A stretch of 64,000 bases of DNA from Branchipolynoe longqiensis (Eukaryota > Annelida > Polychaeta > Phyllodocida > Polynoidae). The stretch lies in assembly GCA_030323885.1 (NCBI GenBank), contig CM059190.1, positions 88,759,865-88,823,864 on the forward strand, given 5' to 3'. The stretch's first letter is position 1, and each line of letters starts with the position of its first letter. The position numbers and the translations under genes were made by a program. Below the pieces are notes generated by a model. It made no database searches. It was not told the DNA's origin and worked only from the letters and a program-made list of their open reading frames with translations. Below, in pieces: positions 52,156-62,746 of the stretch.

Positions 52156-52600
52156 CAGAATCATATGTTGTACTGCGCTAGGGTCCTCTATTGATTTATG
52201 GTAGAATTGTGCAAAGCTCTTGCTGTCTCTCCAGCATGCGTTTCGCATAATTGCATTGAGATTTGCTCCTAGGCCTTTGCCGTAGAGGCTGACGCGCCTC
52301 TTGTACTGTGGCCTTTATACCTCTCTGTATCAATGCCTGCTAGCTTTAAAACATTAATTGTCCAACGTGCTAACGTTGCCCTCGAAATCGGCTCATGTGG
52401 GCCTATGTAGGACAACAACAGTTGTGTATTCTGCCTTCTAATTCTTGCTGTTCTAGCTATATAATGTTTTATCGCTCTTACTACACATAATTTTCTATTG
52501 GTTGGGTCAGAAAAGAATCTTTTCGAGTCTAGAGGTTGTCCTTATTGGTTGTGTTTCAAAAGCTTGCTCATTTTGAATACTATTGGCTTGGGCGTTCTTG
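52156..52600 (-). pseudogene. Tyrosine recombinase remnant, copy 3
   Basis: Minus strand reads IVFKMSKLLKHNQ, then RKLCVVRAIKHYIARTAR, LSYIGPHEPISRATLARW, GHSTRGAS and, after a frameshift, CWRDSKSFAQFYHKSIE. H-x-x-R, Trp and Tyr are kept, but the segment with the Arg-box (VTGHRGQT in copy 2) is deleted, so it cannot be a working recombinase. Confidence 0.85.
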
Positions 52601-53540
52601 TTGTAACCGATCGTCCCTCACGATCTCGTCCACCCCCAACCTGTCCTTCTGTCTGCTGCCCTCGACTTTCTGTTTGAGGCTGTAATTAAAGTCCCAGAGT
52701 TAGTGACTTAATATTCTCAACTTTTTCTTTATTTGTTGCAAATTATTTACATACAATAAATATATAAATCCATATCTATGACCCCATATACAGTAACAAA
52801 TTGTATCGCCATTTCAGGCCCTAGCCTGTTAGTGTGCTCCTTTAACCGAGACCTGAACTGAGGGTTGGTCTTTCTTCCTACCCCTCTCAGTTAAGGAATT
52901 ACTCCCCAGTTCTTTCATCAGTTATTCAGACTGGTATTCGTTTATTCGTTAGCTAAGGCCTTTTGGATCCCTACTGTTTCTATGTAGGTGAATATTTTTC
53001 GTGTAAACCCTTAGTTTACCTCCCACTTCTCTGTATTGTTCCACCAAAGAATAAAACTACAGAAGGAGTCATACTCGAGTTTTTTCCCCTAATGTGTGTT
53101 CCTGTTGCACCACACCTTTTCTTTAATATTATAAAAAGACCAACTTTTTTCCCCCCTTGCCATAGGATCATGACTGGAAGTTTTTACTCAACTTCCTCTA
53201 ATTTTTTTTAAACCAAACCAGAAGTGTGTATACCTGAATACTTAACAATTATTTGTAAATTTAACACACTGCTTATCGACTACTTATAGTTCCATACGTT
53301 TTAGTCTGAACTATTCTGTTTCCAGCAAAACCATCATGCGTTTTTATATACATTTTTATATACATTTTTGTACCTCCTAATGCAACTTGGCTTAATTTCT
53401 ATTAATGACACCAATTTTTTAACCTCATCCAGACATTTCTACCAGCTTAACTGTGAGCAATTTAAGATATGGAAAGCAAACTTGCTGTAACTATATATCT
53501 ATCTAAAATTAAACACCTATATAAATAAATAAAAGGTTTG
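52601..53540. other. AT-rich segment in place of RT/RNase H, copy 3
   Basis: No RT or RNase H motif in any frame. Contains short open frames only. Confidence 0.5.
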
Positions 53541-53542
53541 TC

Positions 53543-55171
53543 TTACCCAATCCTAAGTCTGTAAAGTCCACCCACCTGGACAGGGTGCCTCACTTCGGAA
53601 AACCCTGCCCCGGGGTTCCCCCTGCCTCTCGCTCCCCTCAGGGAGCTTGGGATGTTCCCGTACAGTGCATGATCTTCATTTGTTCTGCCAAATCTTTTCT
53701 CTGGTGCTTGTTGCCTTGAGCCCCAGCTTGACACCGTTCTCATACCTCTAGGTCTAAATCTTCCATTTCCCCTGAATCTGTTGTCAGGTGCACCAGTACG
53801 TCCTTGCTGGTCAAACCCAGTCCTACACTTCCCTCGGTACGCCATGTAGCTGTTCATGCAGTTATCCGACGCCTTGACTGACTTCAGTAACTGTTTCCCA
53901 GGTTCTCGCCGAGTAGGTATTCCGTGGGTTCCGGAAGATCCCCGTACACGTCCCGTTTAGGCTGTATTAGTTCCTTCCCCAGTCTCGAATGAACTACTTT
54001 CTTGACACTCAGCTTTCTGTCCAGACTCACCTGGCTATGGGTAGCCACCAGTAACTTGATCGCATTCAACATATGTGTTCCCTGTGCATCTAACTCTGGA
54101 TCCGCCGATCCCCGTTGCAGAATAATGTCCATAGTTGGGGTTATCGCCGTAAGTACTCCAACAAGTCCTTTTGTTGCTGTCAGGAGGGCACACTCTCCCT
54201 CCTTCTTGCCCTCTGCAAACCTAATTTCTTCATTTAGGGCCTGTACCCTTGCCGCTGGAACATCTGCCAATCCGGTGTAGTTTCTAGAAATTTCTCTAAT
54301 CGTCTTAAGATGTTTCATTCAAACTTCGTTAGTGCCGCCGTAGAAATGGTGAATGGTGCCAGCCATACTCTCACTTATCGTTATCCGAGGTGTCACACCG
54401 TTCTTTACTTTCTTGTAACTCCGTTAAAAGTGCCCCTTCCTGGAGGGCAATGTCCAGCTTAAACTCACGTCTTGGCCTTGGCTTGACTGTCGGTGTAGTT
54501 GTATCACCCTTCCCCGTAGCCGCTGGTGTTGGCGGGACTTGAGCCACCTCTATCGGCAAAGGCTTTGGCGGTGGCGGCCGTCTAAAACTACTGAACGGCG
54601 AAACTTTACTCATGTGCTCTTTCATTTCCGTGTTTGTAGGCATTTCCTTCTGAACGTTCATGCCTAGTTTTAACGCTAACAACTGATCACTTGTGCTCAA
54701 CATGGAATCCTTATCGTCGTCCACATCCAACTGTTGATATCCCTCAAAGCCATCACCATCTTCCTCGTATTCATCCTAAGTGCCAGCAGCGTCTCCAAAA
54801 TAGCACGCTCCGTCATCTTGGTTTTCTGCCAAATCATGAAGCGATGCGTAGTCTTGCTCACTCTCCAATCTCGCTCGATCACGCATTTGTTCTGACTCCA
54901 GACGAAAATCTTTAGCTTCCTTCCTAAGAATAACCATCTCGTCATACATTTTCTTGAAATCCGCCATCTCTGGTTTAGAGGATGCCGATTCCATTTGCAC
55001 TTGACCTAGTTCTGGCTGTTTAGCCCGCGTCTTTGTTTTTGGGTCACCCACCATTTTACTTTTCCTTGGCCTCGGCTTTGCTTTCGTAGTTTCTACCAAC
55101 TCAGTCTCCGACTCGCTTAATGCATGTAGCGAGATAGGTTGTTGATCTTCAACAGTCATCATTTTAGCCAT
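53543..55171 (-). pseudogene. DIRS-like gag, copy 3, broken into four frames
   Basis: In order from 55,171: a charged N-part with KPRPRKSK and a likely coiled coil (FKKMYDEMVILRKEAKDFRL), stop at 54,776-54,778 with continuation in the same frame (DEYEED ... DDDKDSML), FRRPPPPKPLPIEV, then a frameshift, then GVLTAITPTMDIILQRG and HMLNAIKLLVATHSQVSL, which align with LGTLTAIAPVANRM of copy 2, and an RG-rich C-terminus (NRFRGNGRFRPRGMR). Non-functional as it stands. Confidence 0.8.
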
Positions 55172-55502
55172 TGTTCATTCAGTAATGCGACCACACCGTC
55201 TACTTTTCGCTTCTTCACGCATGTTCGAATCGGACGAGAGTGTGTCAACCACCAACTCCCGCAGTCTTACTGTCACCGTCTTCTGCAAAGACACGCTGCG
55301 ACACATGATTAACTTCAATAAGTAAACCACACGTCTGTAACCTCACAATGCTTAACACAATATCACCTGTGTTTAACGACTCAAACTCATCCTCCTAAGG
55401 TCAACTTACCTTTTATAAGGGTAATCCTCCTCCAACTCGCTGTTGCTTCTCCGCTGCCGAGTTTCTAACTGAGGCTACTTCCGGCATGCGCGGGCTTATC
55501 CT

Positions 55503-55550
55503 CTCTCCCCGGATACTTAACTTCCGGTATTCGGAAGATGAAGTAAGAAT
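55503..55550. repeat. 5' inverted terminal repeat, copy 3
   Basis: Exact complement of 51,233-51,280. Followed by ordinary sequence without a matching flank, as expected for recombinase-mediated insertion. Confidence 0.95.
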
Positions 55551-56496
55551 CACTAGTAGGTGGGCAGGAGTTGATGCCATTAAAGCACAACTTCCCCACT
55601 GTTCATCTGTGTGACTTGTCTTCCTTTTATTCCTTAGGAGTTAATAGAAGGGTTGTTTAAGGGATTCATCAGGGAGTGAGATGAAGGGGAAGAGTTTGTA
55701 GTATTATCTGGTGTTCATGTGGCCGGGAATCCAGTAATATTTTATACAGCTCTATGTAGATTTTGTTTTTTGTGTGTGTTTATTTTGCCAACACATAGGT
55801 GTAGGTTTACGCCTGAGCATGAGTGGTACATGGCACCAATTTCTCGTGGGAGGTATGGGTGTTCAGTCTTCAAACAATCAGCAAAAATAAACAATAATCA
55901 GTTATGCCCCCCTACTAACGCTTACCATACTAATCTAACATAGTTACCCCCCCCCCTCCCATATGTTTCTTTTTTCTCTTATCTTGTTCTTTACCTGTCA
56001 TTCATAACGATTGTTTGCGTATTGTCTTGTAATTGTCTACCTATATTGTTGTAGATTTGCTTACTGTGTAGTCGAAATTGTCATTACGGCTGGAAGACCA
56101 GTGCAATAGCACTGACAACATGTTATTCAGAGGAGTAAAAACACTTGAATAAAAAAACACAAGAAAACCGTTAGAACCATTAAGCCCCAAGTGGTCAGCC
56201 AGTCTCATGCCGCCCCCCCCCCCCCCATGTATATGCATTCAGGCCTTACGAGGTGAGTAAAGGGCATGGTTAGTTTCGCAACTCAGACTGCTGCGTTCCC
56301 TTATACACATTGCAAACCGGGTTATTAAATAATCACAGACTAGAAACAGGTCCCACCTGATAATAACCAGGTGGTAATCTGGTGTTCCATACTTCTCCCG
56401 TCTTCGTCAAGCGTTCTACATCTATATAATGCTAGAAAATATAGGGAACGGGAGGACTGCTTCTTTACTGTGGTGAATCATTGACAATTAGGTCAT
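55551..56496. other. No gene or repeat recognised
   Basis: Contains a short polyC/polyG tract (56,213-56,226). Nothing else identified. Confidence 0.45.
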
Positions 56497-56597
56497 AACT
56501 AATATATATAATATACATAATATACATAATGTATATACACTATGTATTATATATAATACATATATATAATATATAATTATATATAATGTATATATTA
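56497..56597. repeat. AT microsatellite
   Basis: (AT)n, (ATAC)n and TATATAAT mixtures, next to a MITE; a similar block follows at 56,936-57,003. Confidence 0.85.
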
Positions 56598-56932
56598 TCA
56601 GGGATGAAAGTGGTCTCTGGGAAAAAAAGCGGAAATGCTGATATTCTCCCATAGGTTTAGCATTGTCAGGGAATCGCGGAAGAATACCGGAAGTCAGGTC
56701 TGAACTAAGCCTTGTTGTGACTAAATTATCGCCCATATCCAACAATTTCTTGCTCAGGTTTTATGTTCTAACTACATCTAAGGTCATATAAGAATGGGAT
56801 TCGAACCAGCGAACTGTTGTCCTATATATGAATCCCATCTTTTGGAATTTTGTTTAAAATTGATCGGTGGATATAAGAAATCTCGGAAATCTCGGAAATC
56901 CGCGAAACCGCGGAGGTCTTTCATCTCTGATT
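56598..56932. mobile_element. TCAGGGATGAAAGTGG-ended MITE, uninterrupted
   Basis: Same family as 35,797-36,482 without the inner insertion; it supplies the empty site CGGAAGTCAGGTCTGAAC. AT repeats flank it on both sides. Confidence 0.85.
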
Positions 56933-57225
56933 ATATGTAATGTTTATAATATATATAATATATATAATATATATGTGCATTATAATGTATTATAATAATA
57001 TAAAGGAACGGAGCAAATACACCATTATTACTTATTGTATTTATTATTGTTGTACGACCATTATATACATATATTCGGAGTCGCGCACCCACCCCACTAT
57101 GGGGCGCGCGATTGGGGCGCCAAATATTTGGTGCGGAATCAATACAAACCTCAGTCATTCCGATATCATTTTTCTTCTGTGACGGTCATGTGAATAGGAG
57201 CTGAAGGCGGTAGAACCTTCCAGAC

Positions 57226-58227
57226 ATGCCGTATTGCGAGTCGTGTGGATTATCACACAAGATAGATAAATGTAAGAAAATGAAAGGAAAGAAGAAAGCA
57301 AAGAGAATTCCGCCAACACGAACAAGTAGACAAACAACAGTGGTGGAAGAGGAAAATGGTTCTAGAAGTGGTTCCCGGGAGAGTTCACCGGAATTAATAG
57401 CCAAAATGCAGACGCTCAAATTGGAAGACCAAGAGAAGGCACTTCTCAAAGAAATTGCTGACATGTCGAAAGAAGAAAGTATAGCTGAATTACAAGACAA
57501 GCGGGATGCCATGCGACGAAGGAGGGAGGAGCGGCTACTGGGTTCGGCTCCAATTCGAGAAGGAGGGGCGGCAACGGTAACCACCGGTGCATTGGCGGCC
57601 CCGTCGGTAGACGCCATTGCGGGGCACTCCGAGTACGGTGTGGCAAGAGCGCGAAGGAGGTCGAGAAGTCGACGGCGGAGACGAACTCCGTCGGATTCAA
57701 GAAGTAGAAGCTCCAGCAGTACGAGAAGACGACGAAGTAAGTGGAGCCTGAGGCGGTATGCTATATTAGGAAAAGAACTTAAAAAGTCAAATTGCTATGA
57801 GCTCATGACTGCTTCAATAAGGTGGTGTTTGGATATTGAAGGCTTGACTGTGAGAGACTTGCGTGCATTCTTAGAACATCTATGTTTCATGTCGTCACGA
57901 GCCAGGCAAAGTGATTTTCATGACTCAACGCATATTGAATATGACAAAGATATAAGGAAGCTGGCGGAAGTGGAAGGCTTTGCGGCCTTTGGTAACAAGA
58001 ACACAGGTCTGGGTATGTTCCATTATGGAATGCACAATATGCGCCAAAGGAAAACAGTAGGCAGTGTACGAAAGTCTACGTCATATACTAAAGACAGTAA
58101 AGCAGGGTGCTATAAATGGAATAAAGAGGCAGGTTGTAGCAGAGCGGACGACATGTGTAACTTTGGTCACTGGTGTTCGAAATGTGGAAGCAAAGGGCAC
58201 AAAAAATATAATTGTGCGAAGGACTGA
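57226..58227 (+). CDS. Ngaro-like gag, element A
   Basis: 333 codons plus TGA. It starts with an MPYCESCGLSHKIDKC zinc-knuckle-like motif, then a coiled-coil-prone basic/acidic part (residues 50-110), an RS-rich stretch (RRRSRSRRRRRTPSDSRSR), a capsid-like helical part (KSNCYELMTASIRWCLDIEG, FLEHLCFMSSRARQ) and, at the C-terminus, a CCCH finger (C-x8-C-x6-C-x3-H) followed by a knuckle CSKCGSKGHKKYNC. The frame continues past the TGA into pol. Confidence 0.88.
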   Translation: MPYCESCGLSHKIDKCKKMKGKKKAKRIPPTRTSRQTTVVEEENGSRSGSRESSPELIAKMQTLKLEDQEKALLKEIADMSKEESIAELQDKRDAMRRRREERLLGSAPIREGGAATVTTGALAAPSVDAIAGHSEYGVARARRRSRSRRRRRTPSDSRSRSSSSTRRRRSKWSLRRYAILGKELKKSNCYELMTASIRWCLDIEGLTVRDLRAFLEHLCFMSSRARQSDFHDSTHIEYDKDIRKLAEVEGFAAFGNKNTGLGMFHYGMHNMRQRKTVGSVRKSTSYTKDSKAGCYKWNKEAGCSRADDMCNFGHWCSKCGSKGHKKYNCAKD

Positions 58228-59298
58228 ATGGCAGACGGCGCGACGGGAAAAGAAGACAGTCAACATGTTATAAGTCAAGGTACATGTATTACAAGTAAAG
58301 GTCATGATAAAATGTGGAATGTTAATAATAATAGCATTGTGGCCCACATGGACAGCAGGACGAGTGAGAGCATGGGTGACGGAAACCTGAAACAGATTGC
58401 TAACACCTCTTATGCAACGGAATTAACTGTGACCCAGTCACAGAGCGCTGTAATAAATTATGACATTAACTTGATGCCTAATGACCATTACGATGTTAAT
58501 GACTTGTATGCGCAAAATGAACTGTCGAGTATACCGGTAGGTGGCAGCCGTCGGCCGAAATGCAATCCAATAACTGTGACGTGTGCTACTAACAAGGGGA
58601 GGTTAGCAGAGTCCCTTGAAGGGTGTACTATATGGGGCGCCCAAGGTATAGTAAGTCAAGTTAACGACGAAAATGTTTACCAGCGTTGTGTTAATACAAA
58701 AAACGTTACATGTGCTAATACGAATCAAAAGTCTGAAAAGAAAGCCAATAATAACAATAATGTTTCAGGCGAAAGGACAGTTGAAGATTATAACGTTGAA
58801 GGCCAAGTTAACGGAATACTTAATAATTGGATACAAACAAAAAATGCGAGTAGTGATGACATGTTATATGTTGAAACAGTTAGAGGGGATTGCTGTTATT
58901 GGAAGTTCCACATTAGAGAATACCCCCAAGCAATACCGAAAGTCATTAGTGTTAAAAGTGACTGTATTAACGGTAATTGTGACTGTAAACATTATATAGC
59001 GGGTAACATAGTACAATTAAAACCGTGTCGGTTTATATCGGAAATTTTCTTAAGAGGAGACACAGACCCGGATTGTATGTACATTCTGTGGGGGGTAGTG
59101 TTTGGGTATCACGTAATAAATACGGAGTGTAATGCAAATTACGATACTAAATTTAAGAAAATTCGGAATAATCTGTACAGGGATATCATCACGCAAAAAT
59201 TGTTATCTGAGTTAGACCAGGACATAATTTCCCGGACGGACCATACCCCACTCTGTGTACATAATGTGTTCTGTATACCGAAACCAGGGGGGGGGTAG
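58228..59298 (+). CDS. Ngaro-like pol N-terminal part, element A
   Basis: In the same frame as gag after a single TGA. Low-complexity Asn-rich linker, then VYVETVRGDCCYWKFHIR-like and CINGNCDCKHYIAG (Cys/His cluster), VQLKPCRFISEIF, and the start of RT: VHNVFCIPKPGGG. A seven-G run shifts the frame at 59,286-59,297; beyond it, RGITDCSLPKKESVN (RT motif 1) continues to 59,400, where the element is cut. Confidence 0.8.
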   Translation: MADGATGKEDSQHVISQGTCITSKGHDKMWNVNNNSIVAHMDSRTSESMGDGNLKQIANTSYATELTVTQSQSAVINYDINLMPNDHYDVNDLYAQNELSSIPVGGSRRPKCNPITVTCATNKGRLAESLEGCTIWGAQGIVSQVNDENVYQRCVNTKNVTCANTNQKSEKKANNNNNVSGERTVEDYNVEGQVNGILNNWIQTKNASSDDMLYVETVRGDCCYWKFHIREYPQAIPKVISVKSDCINGNCDCKHYIAGNIVQLKPCRFISEIFLRGDTDPDCMYILWGVVFGYHVINTECNANYDTKFKKIRNNLYRDIITQKLLSELDQDIISRTDHTPLCVHNVFCIPKPGGG

Positions 59299-59400
59299 AG
59301 GTATAACAGATTGTAGTTTGCCGAAAAAGGAATCAGTAAATGCTTTCACTGATCAAGTGGCACTAAAATTTAAGTACAAAAGTGTGGATGATGTAGTAGA

Positions 59401-59520
59401 CTATATATAACATATATAATAAATTTATAACATATGTAATATATAATATATATCAATATATATAATATCAATATATATATAATATCAATATATATAATAT
59501 CAATATATATATTATCAATA
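59401..59520. repeat. AT-rich repeat at the A/B junction
   Basis: (ATATCAATAT)n units; marks the point where element B is inserted into, or deletes, element A. Confidence 0.8.
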
Positions 59521-59706
59521 TATGTGTATTATAATTATTATAATAATATAAATAACGTAGCGTATACTAAGGTTTAATTATTGTCTATTATTATTTGTTC
59601 TACTGTATTACATGTATTAGGAGTCGCGCGGCCATACCAACCGGCGCGCTATGGGGCGCCACCTGTACAGCGCCATGATTAACTTCACTTCTGCTACAAT
59701 TTTCTT
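59521..59706 (+). repeat. Direct repeat of Ngaro-like element B (left copy)
   Basis: 186 bp identical to 63,805-63,990 except at two positions, offset exactly 4,284 with no indel. It holds GGAGTCGCGCGGCCATACCA and GGGGCGCCACCTGTACAGCG. It is either the A1 part of split direct repeats or an LTR-like end. Near-identity points to a recent insertion. Confidence 0.9.
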
Positions 59707-59736
59707 GTCGTACGGACGTGTGGAGCTACCACAGTC

Positions 59737-60765
59737 ATGCCTTACTGTGACTCATGCGGGTCCTCGCACAGAGCGGACAAGTGTAAGAGGAAAAAAGGCA
59801 AAAAAGGCAAGAAATTACTTTCAACAAGAGTGACTAGAGCTACGGCAAAGGCGAACAGTCAAACGGGAGAGATTCCGACAATAAATTCTCGGGATAGTTC
59901 GCCAGATATAGCAGACAGACTGTTGTCGTTAACATTGGAGGAGCAGGAAACATCGTTAATAAAGGATATACAAGAAATGGAGCTGGAAGAAAGGGTAGCC
60001 GCATTACAAGAACGACGAACAAGAATGAGAAGGAGGCGACAAGGACGACAAGAAACCGGAGGGGGCGTGGCAGAACGAGGGGCGGCAGCATGCGAGGACG
60101 AATGGCCGACAAGGGAACGCGCCGGTGCAACGACGATACCGGCGGCGGCCGCCAGAGACGAACACTCTGACTACGGGGTGGCAAAGCCAAGGCAGAGGTC
60201 GCGAACAAGAAGGCGGCGACGAACACCATCAGACTCCAGGAGCAGAAGCACCAGTAGCACCAGACGGTTAAGAAGTAAGTGGAGTTTAAGAAGATATGCT
60301 GTGCTAGGGAAAGAGGTAAAAAAGTTGAACTGTTACGAGCTAATCACAGCCTCTATCCGGTGGTGTCTCGACTTGCAAGATATCACTGGGAAAGACATGC
60401 GTGCATTCTTAGAACATATTTGTTTTATGGCTTCGAGAGCGAGACAGAATGACTTTCAAGATTCGACTCACGTCGAATATGATAAGGACATAAGAAAACT
60501 AGCAGAGGTAGAGGGCTTCGCCGCATTTGGGAGCCAGAATACAGGACTTTGTATGTTCCATTATGGGATGCATAACATGCGAGCTAGGAAACAGACAAGT
60601 AATGTGCGGAAAAGTAGTGTTTACACAAAGGATGGCAAGGTAGGCTGTTACCGGTGGAATAAGGAGAGCGGGTGCAGTAGAAGCGATGAGGTCTGTAATT
60701 TTGGTCACTGGTGTCTAAAATGTGGCAGCAAGGGTCATAAAAAATACAATTGCTCCAAAGACTGA
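59737..60765 (+). CDS. Ngaro-like gag, element B
   Basis: 342 codons plus TGA, the same domain order as element A: MPYCDSCGSSHRADKC, basic KKGKKGKKL, RRRRQGRQE, RS-rich QRSRTRRRRRTPSDSRSRS, helical LNCYELITASIRWCLDLQD and FLEHICFMASRARQ, then CYRWNKESGCSRSDEVCNFG HW and CLKCGSKGHKKYNC. About 70% like element A by eye. Intact. Confidence 0.9.
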   Translation: MPYCDSCGSSHRADKCKRKKGKKGKKLLSTRVTRATAKANSQTGEIPTINSRDSSPDIADRLLSLTLEEQETSLIKDIQEMELEERVAALQERRTRMRRRRQGRQETGGGVAERGAAACEDEWPTRERAGATTIPAAAARDEHSDYGVAKPRQRSRTRRRRRTPSDSRSRSTSSTRRLRSKWSLRRYAVLGKEVKKLNCYELITASIRWCLDLQDITGKDMRAFLEHICFMASRARQNDFQDSTHVEYDKDIRKLAEVEGFAAFGSQNTGLCMFHYGMHNMRARKQTSNVRKSSVYTKDGKVGCYRWNKESGCSRSDEVCNFGHWCLKCGSKGHKKYNCSKD

Positions 60766-62746
60766 CAAATTAATAATGGTTGCCATCGTGATAATGAAAA
60801 CTCCTTTTCCAGTACTGTTACTAACGTAGTTGAACAATCAAATAAAAATGTGAATGAAAAAGTTTCTAAATTAACGAGAGAAGTGGAGCGGCATAAAAAT
60901 GTCGATGATGTTCAGATAAGTCAAGTACATAATGACCCTTGGCCTGAGGCCGGTGTTAAGAATGTTACAAATGCTTCGACCAGTACGCAATTGACTGTCG
61001 ATAATGAGGGTTGGAACAACAATTTGGCTGGCCAGTCAGCTTGGAGTGTCCAGCAAAGGTTGGATTATAAATGCCAAGTTAATAAAACAGGTTCGAATTG
61101 CAACGTTGACGATATTAAAAATGTTACATGTGCTAAAAATAGGCAAATAAAGTTTCAAAATGACAAATTAGATAGCCAGCAGTTATGTGGTAATATCAAT
61201 GAAATTAATGAAACTGCAGTAGAAAGCCAAGTTAGCAGAATATGGAAGAACTGGATTAATAAGGATAATGCCAGTAAGGACGATATGGTCTATGTCGAAA
61301 CAATAAAACAAGATTATTGTTGTTGGAATTTTTATATTAGAGAAACTGGACATTCAGAACCGACTATGATTAAAATAACAAGTGACTGTGTTGACGGTGT
61401 TTGCAATTGCAGCCACTACATAGCCGGGAATCCGGTACAACTAAAACCGTGTCGATTCATATGTGAGCTCTAAAATTTAATTACAAGAGTGTCGACGATG
61501 TGGTCGACAATATAGAGCAAGAAGATTACTTGGCAACGGTAGACCTAAAAGATGCATATCGAACAATCACCATACATCCAACAGACAGACCTAGACAGGG
61601 CTTAGTTTGGAATTTTGAAGAAGATCCGACAGTGGGACCTGTATATATGGTAGATAACAGACTGTGTATGGGTTTATCATCAAGCCCATTCGTTTTTTCC
61701 AAAATGTCGGATTTCATAGTTAGATGTGCACTCAGAGAGGGTATAGAAAGGATGATAAACTACCTAGACGATTTCTGCATTATCGCACCATATTGGGACA
61801 CAACTGCACACCAACAGAATAAACTAATTGCATTGTTGCGACGGCTTGGATTTAACATAAGTTATAAGAAATTAATTAGCCCCAGCACAAAAATACGATT
61901 TTTGGGAATACTAATCGACTCAATTAAGTTAGAATTAACTCTACCTGAAGATAAATTAATTAAATTATGAATCAGTCTTTTGTCGTTTAGGGGCAGAAAT
62001 AAAGCAACGAGAAAAGAGCTGGAGAAGCTAGGTGGGCTTTTGGCGCACTGCGCGAAAGTAGTACGGGGTGGGCGTACCTTTTCTCGACGTATCTATGACT
62101 TAATGAGTTCAGTGGTGCGGCCATACTACAGAGTAAGACTGAACGCAGGGTTCAGACAGGATGTCGAATGGTGGATCCAGTTTGCAAAAGAATTTAACGG
62201 GAGAGTGTTAATGTTAGGCAAGTTTGCACCAGTGAAAGCTCTGTATACTGACTCCAGTAAGTGGGGATATGGAGCATTACATAATGATGATTGGTTGGTA
62301 GGTTGCTTTGATGAACAGGTTGGAAAGCATATCGAAACGGTAGTAACCCACCACTATGACCATCTGACGAACAAATAAAAACTGCTCACATTAATGTACA
62401 AGAGATGTGGGCTGTGTATGCGGCAGTAAAAAGATGGGGTCCGATGTGGAACGGGGCCTCGATAGTAATGATTACAGACAGTTCCACGGTCGAGTCTGCA
62501 CTATGCACTGGCAGATCTAAGTGCAAGTTAATTATGCAGTACGTAAGACAGCTATTTTGGTTGTCGATAAAATTAAATTTTGTGTTCACTGCTGTACATA
62601 TTACTAGTGAAGCTAATGTGATAACTGACGCTTTAAGTAGGTTAGATACTGCCCAGATGGCAAATGTGATATATGAAGCAGATGTAAACAAACGATTATG
62701 TTGTATTGGTTTATTCAACAACCCTTCTCTTTACAGAAATCGATAG
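60766..62746 (+). pseudogene. Ngaro-like pol (RT/RNase H), element B, deleted and broken
   Basis: It continues in the gag frame right after the TGA to 61,473 (CRFICEL), with the same CVDGVCNCSHYIAG cluster as A. Here about 330 bp present in A, covering RT motif 1, are missing (junction 61,469-61,474). RT resumes with YLATVDLKDAYRTI, CMGLSSSPFVFSKM and the active site MINYLDDFCI. A TGA follows at 61,968-61,970 in frame, then RNase H: ALYTDSSKWGYG, NVQEMWAVYAAV, VMITDSSTVES and NVITDALSRLD with a frameshift near 62,355-62,380. Confidence 0.85.

Larger units (their letters stand above)
50870..55550 (-). mobile_element. DIRS-like YR retrotransposon, copy 3, internally deleted
   Basis: A divergent family with the same architecture: 48-bp ITRs (51,233-51,280 and 55,503-55,550), palindromic module next to the 3' ITR and an internal complementary region. 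It keeps a broken gag and a recombinase remnant but no RT/RNase H; the gap 52,600-53,540 is too short for one and is AT-rich. Confidence 0.88.
57000..59400 (+). mobile_element. Ngaro-like YR retrotransposon A, 3' truncated
   Basis: Leader with GGAGTCGCGC and GGGGCGCC motifs like the terminal repeat of element B, gag, and the first part of pol to just inside RT. It stops at (AT)n at about 59,400 where element B begins. No recombinase. Confidence 0.8.
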
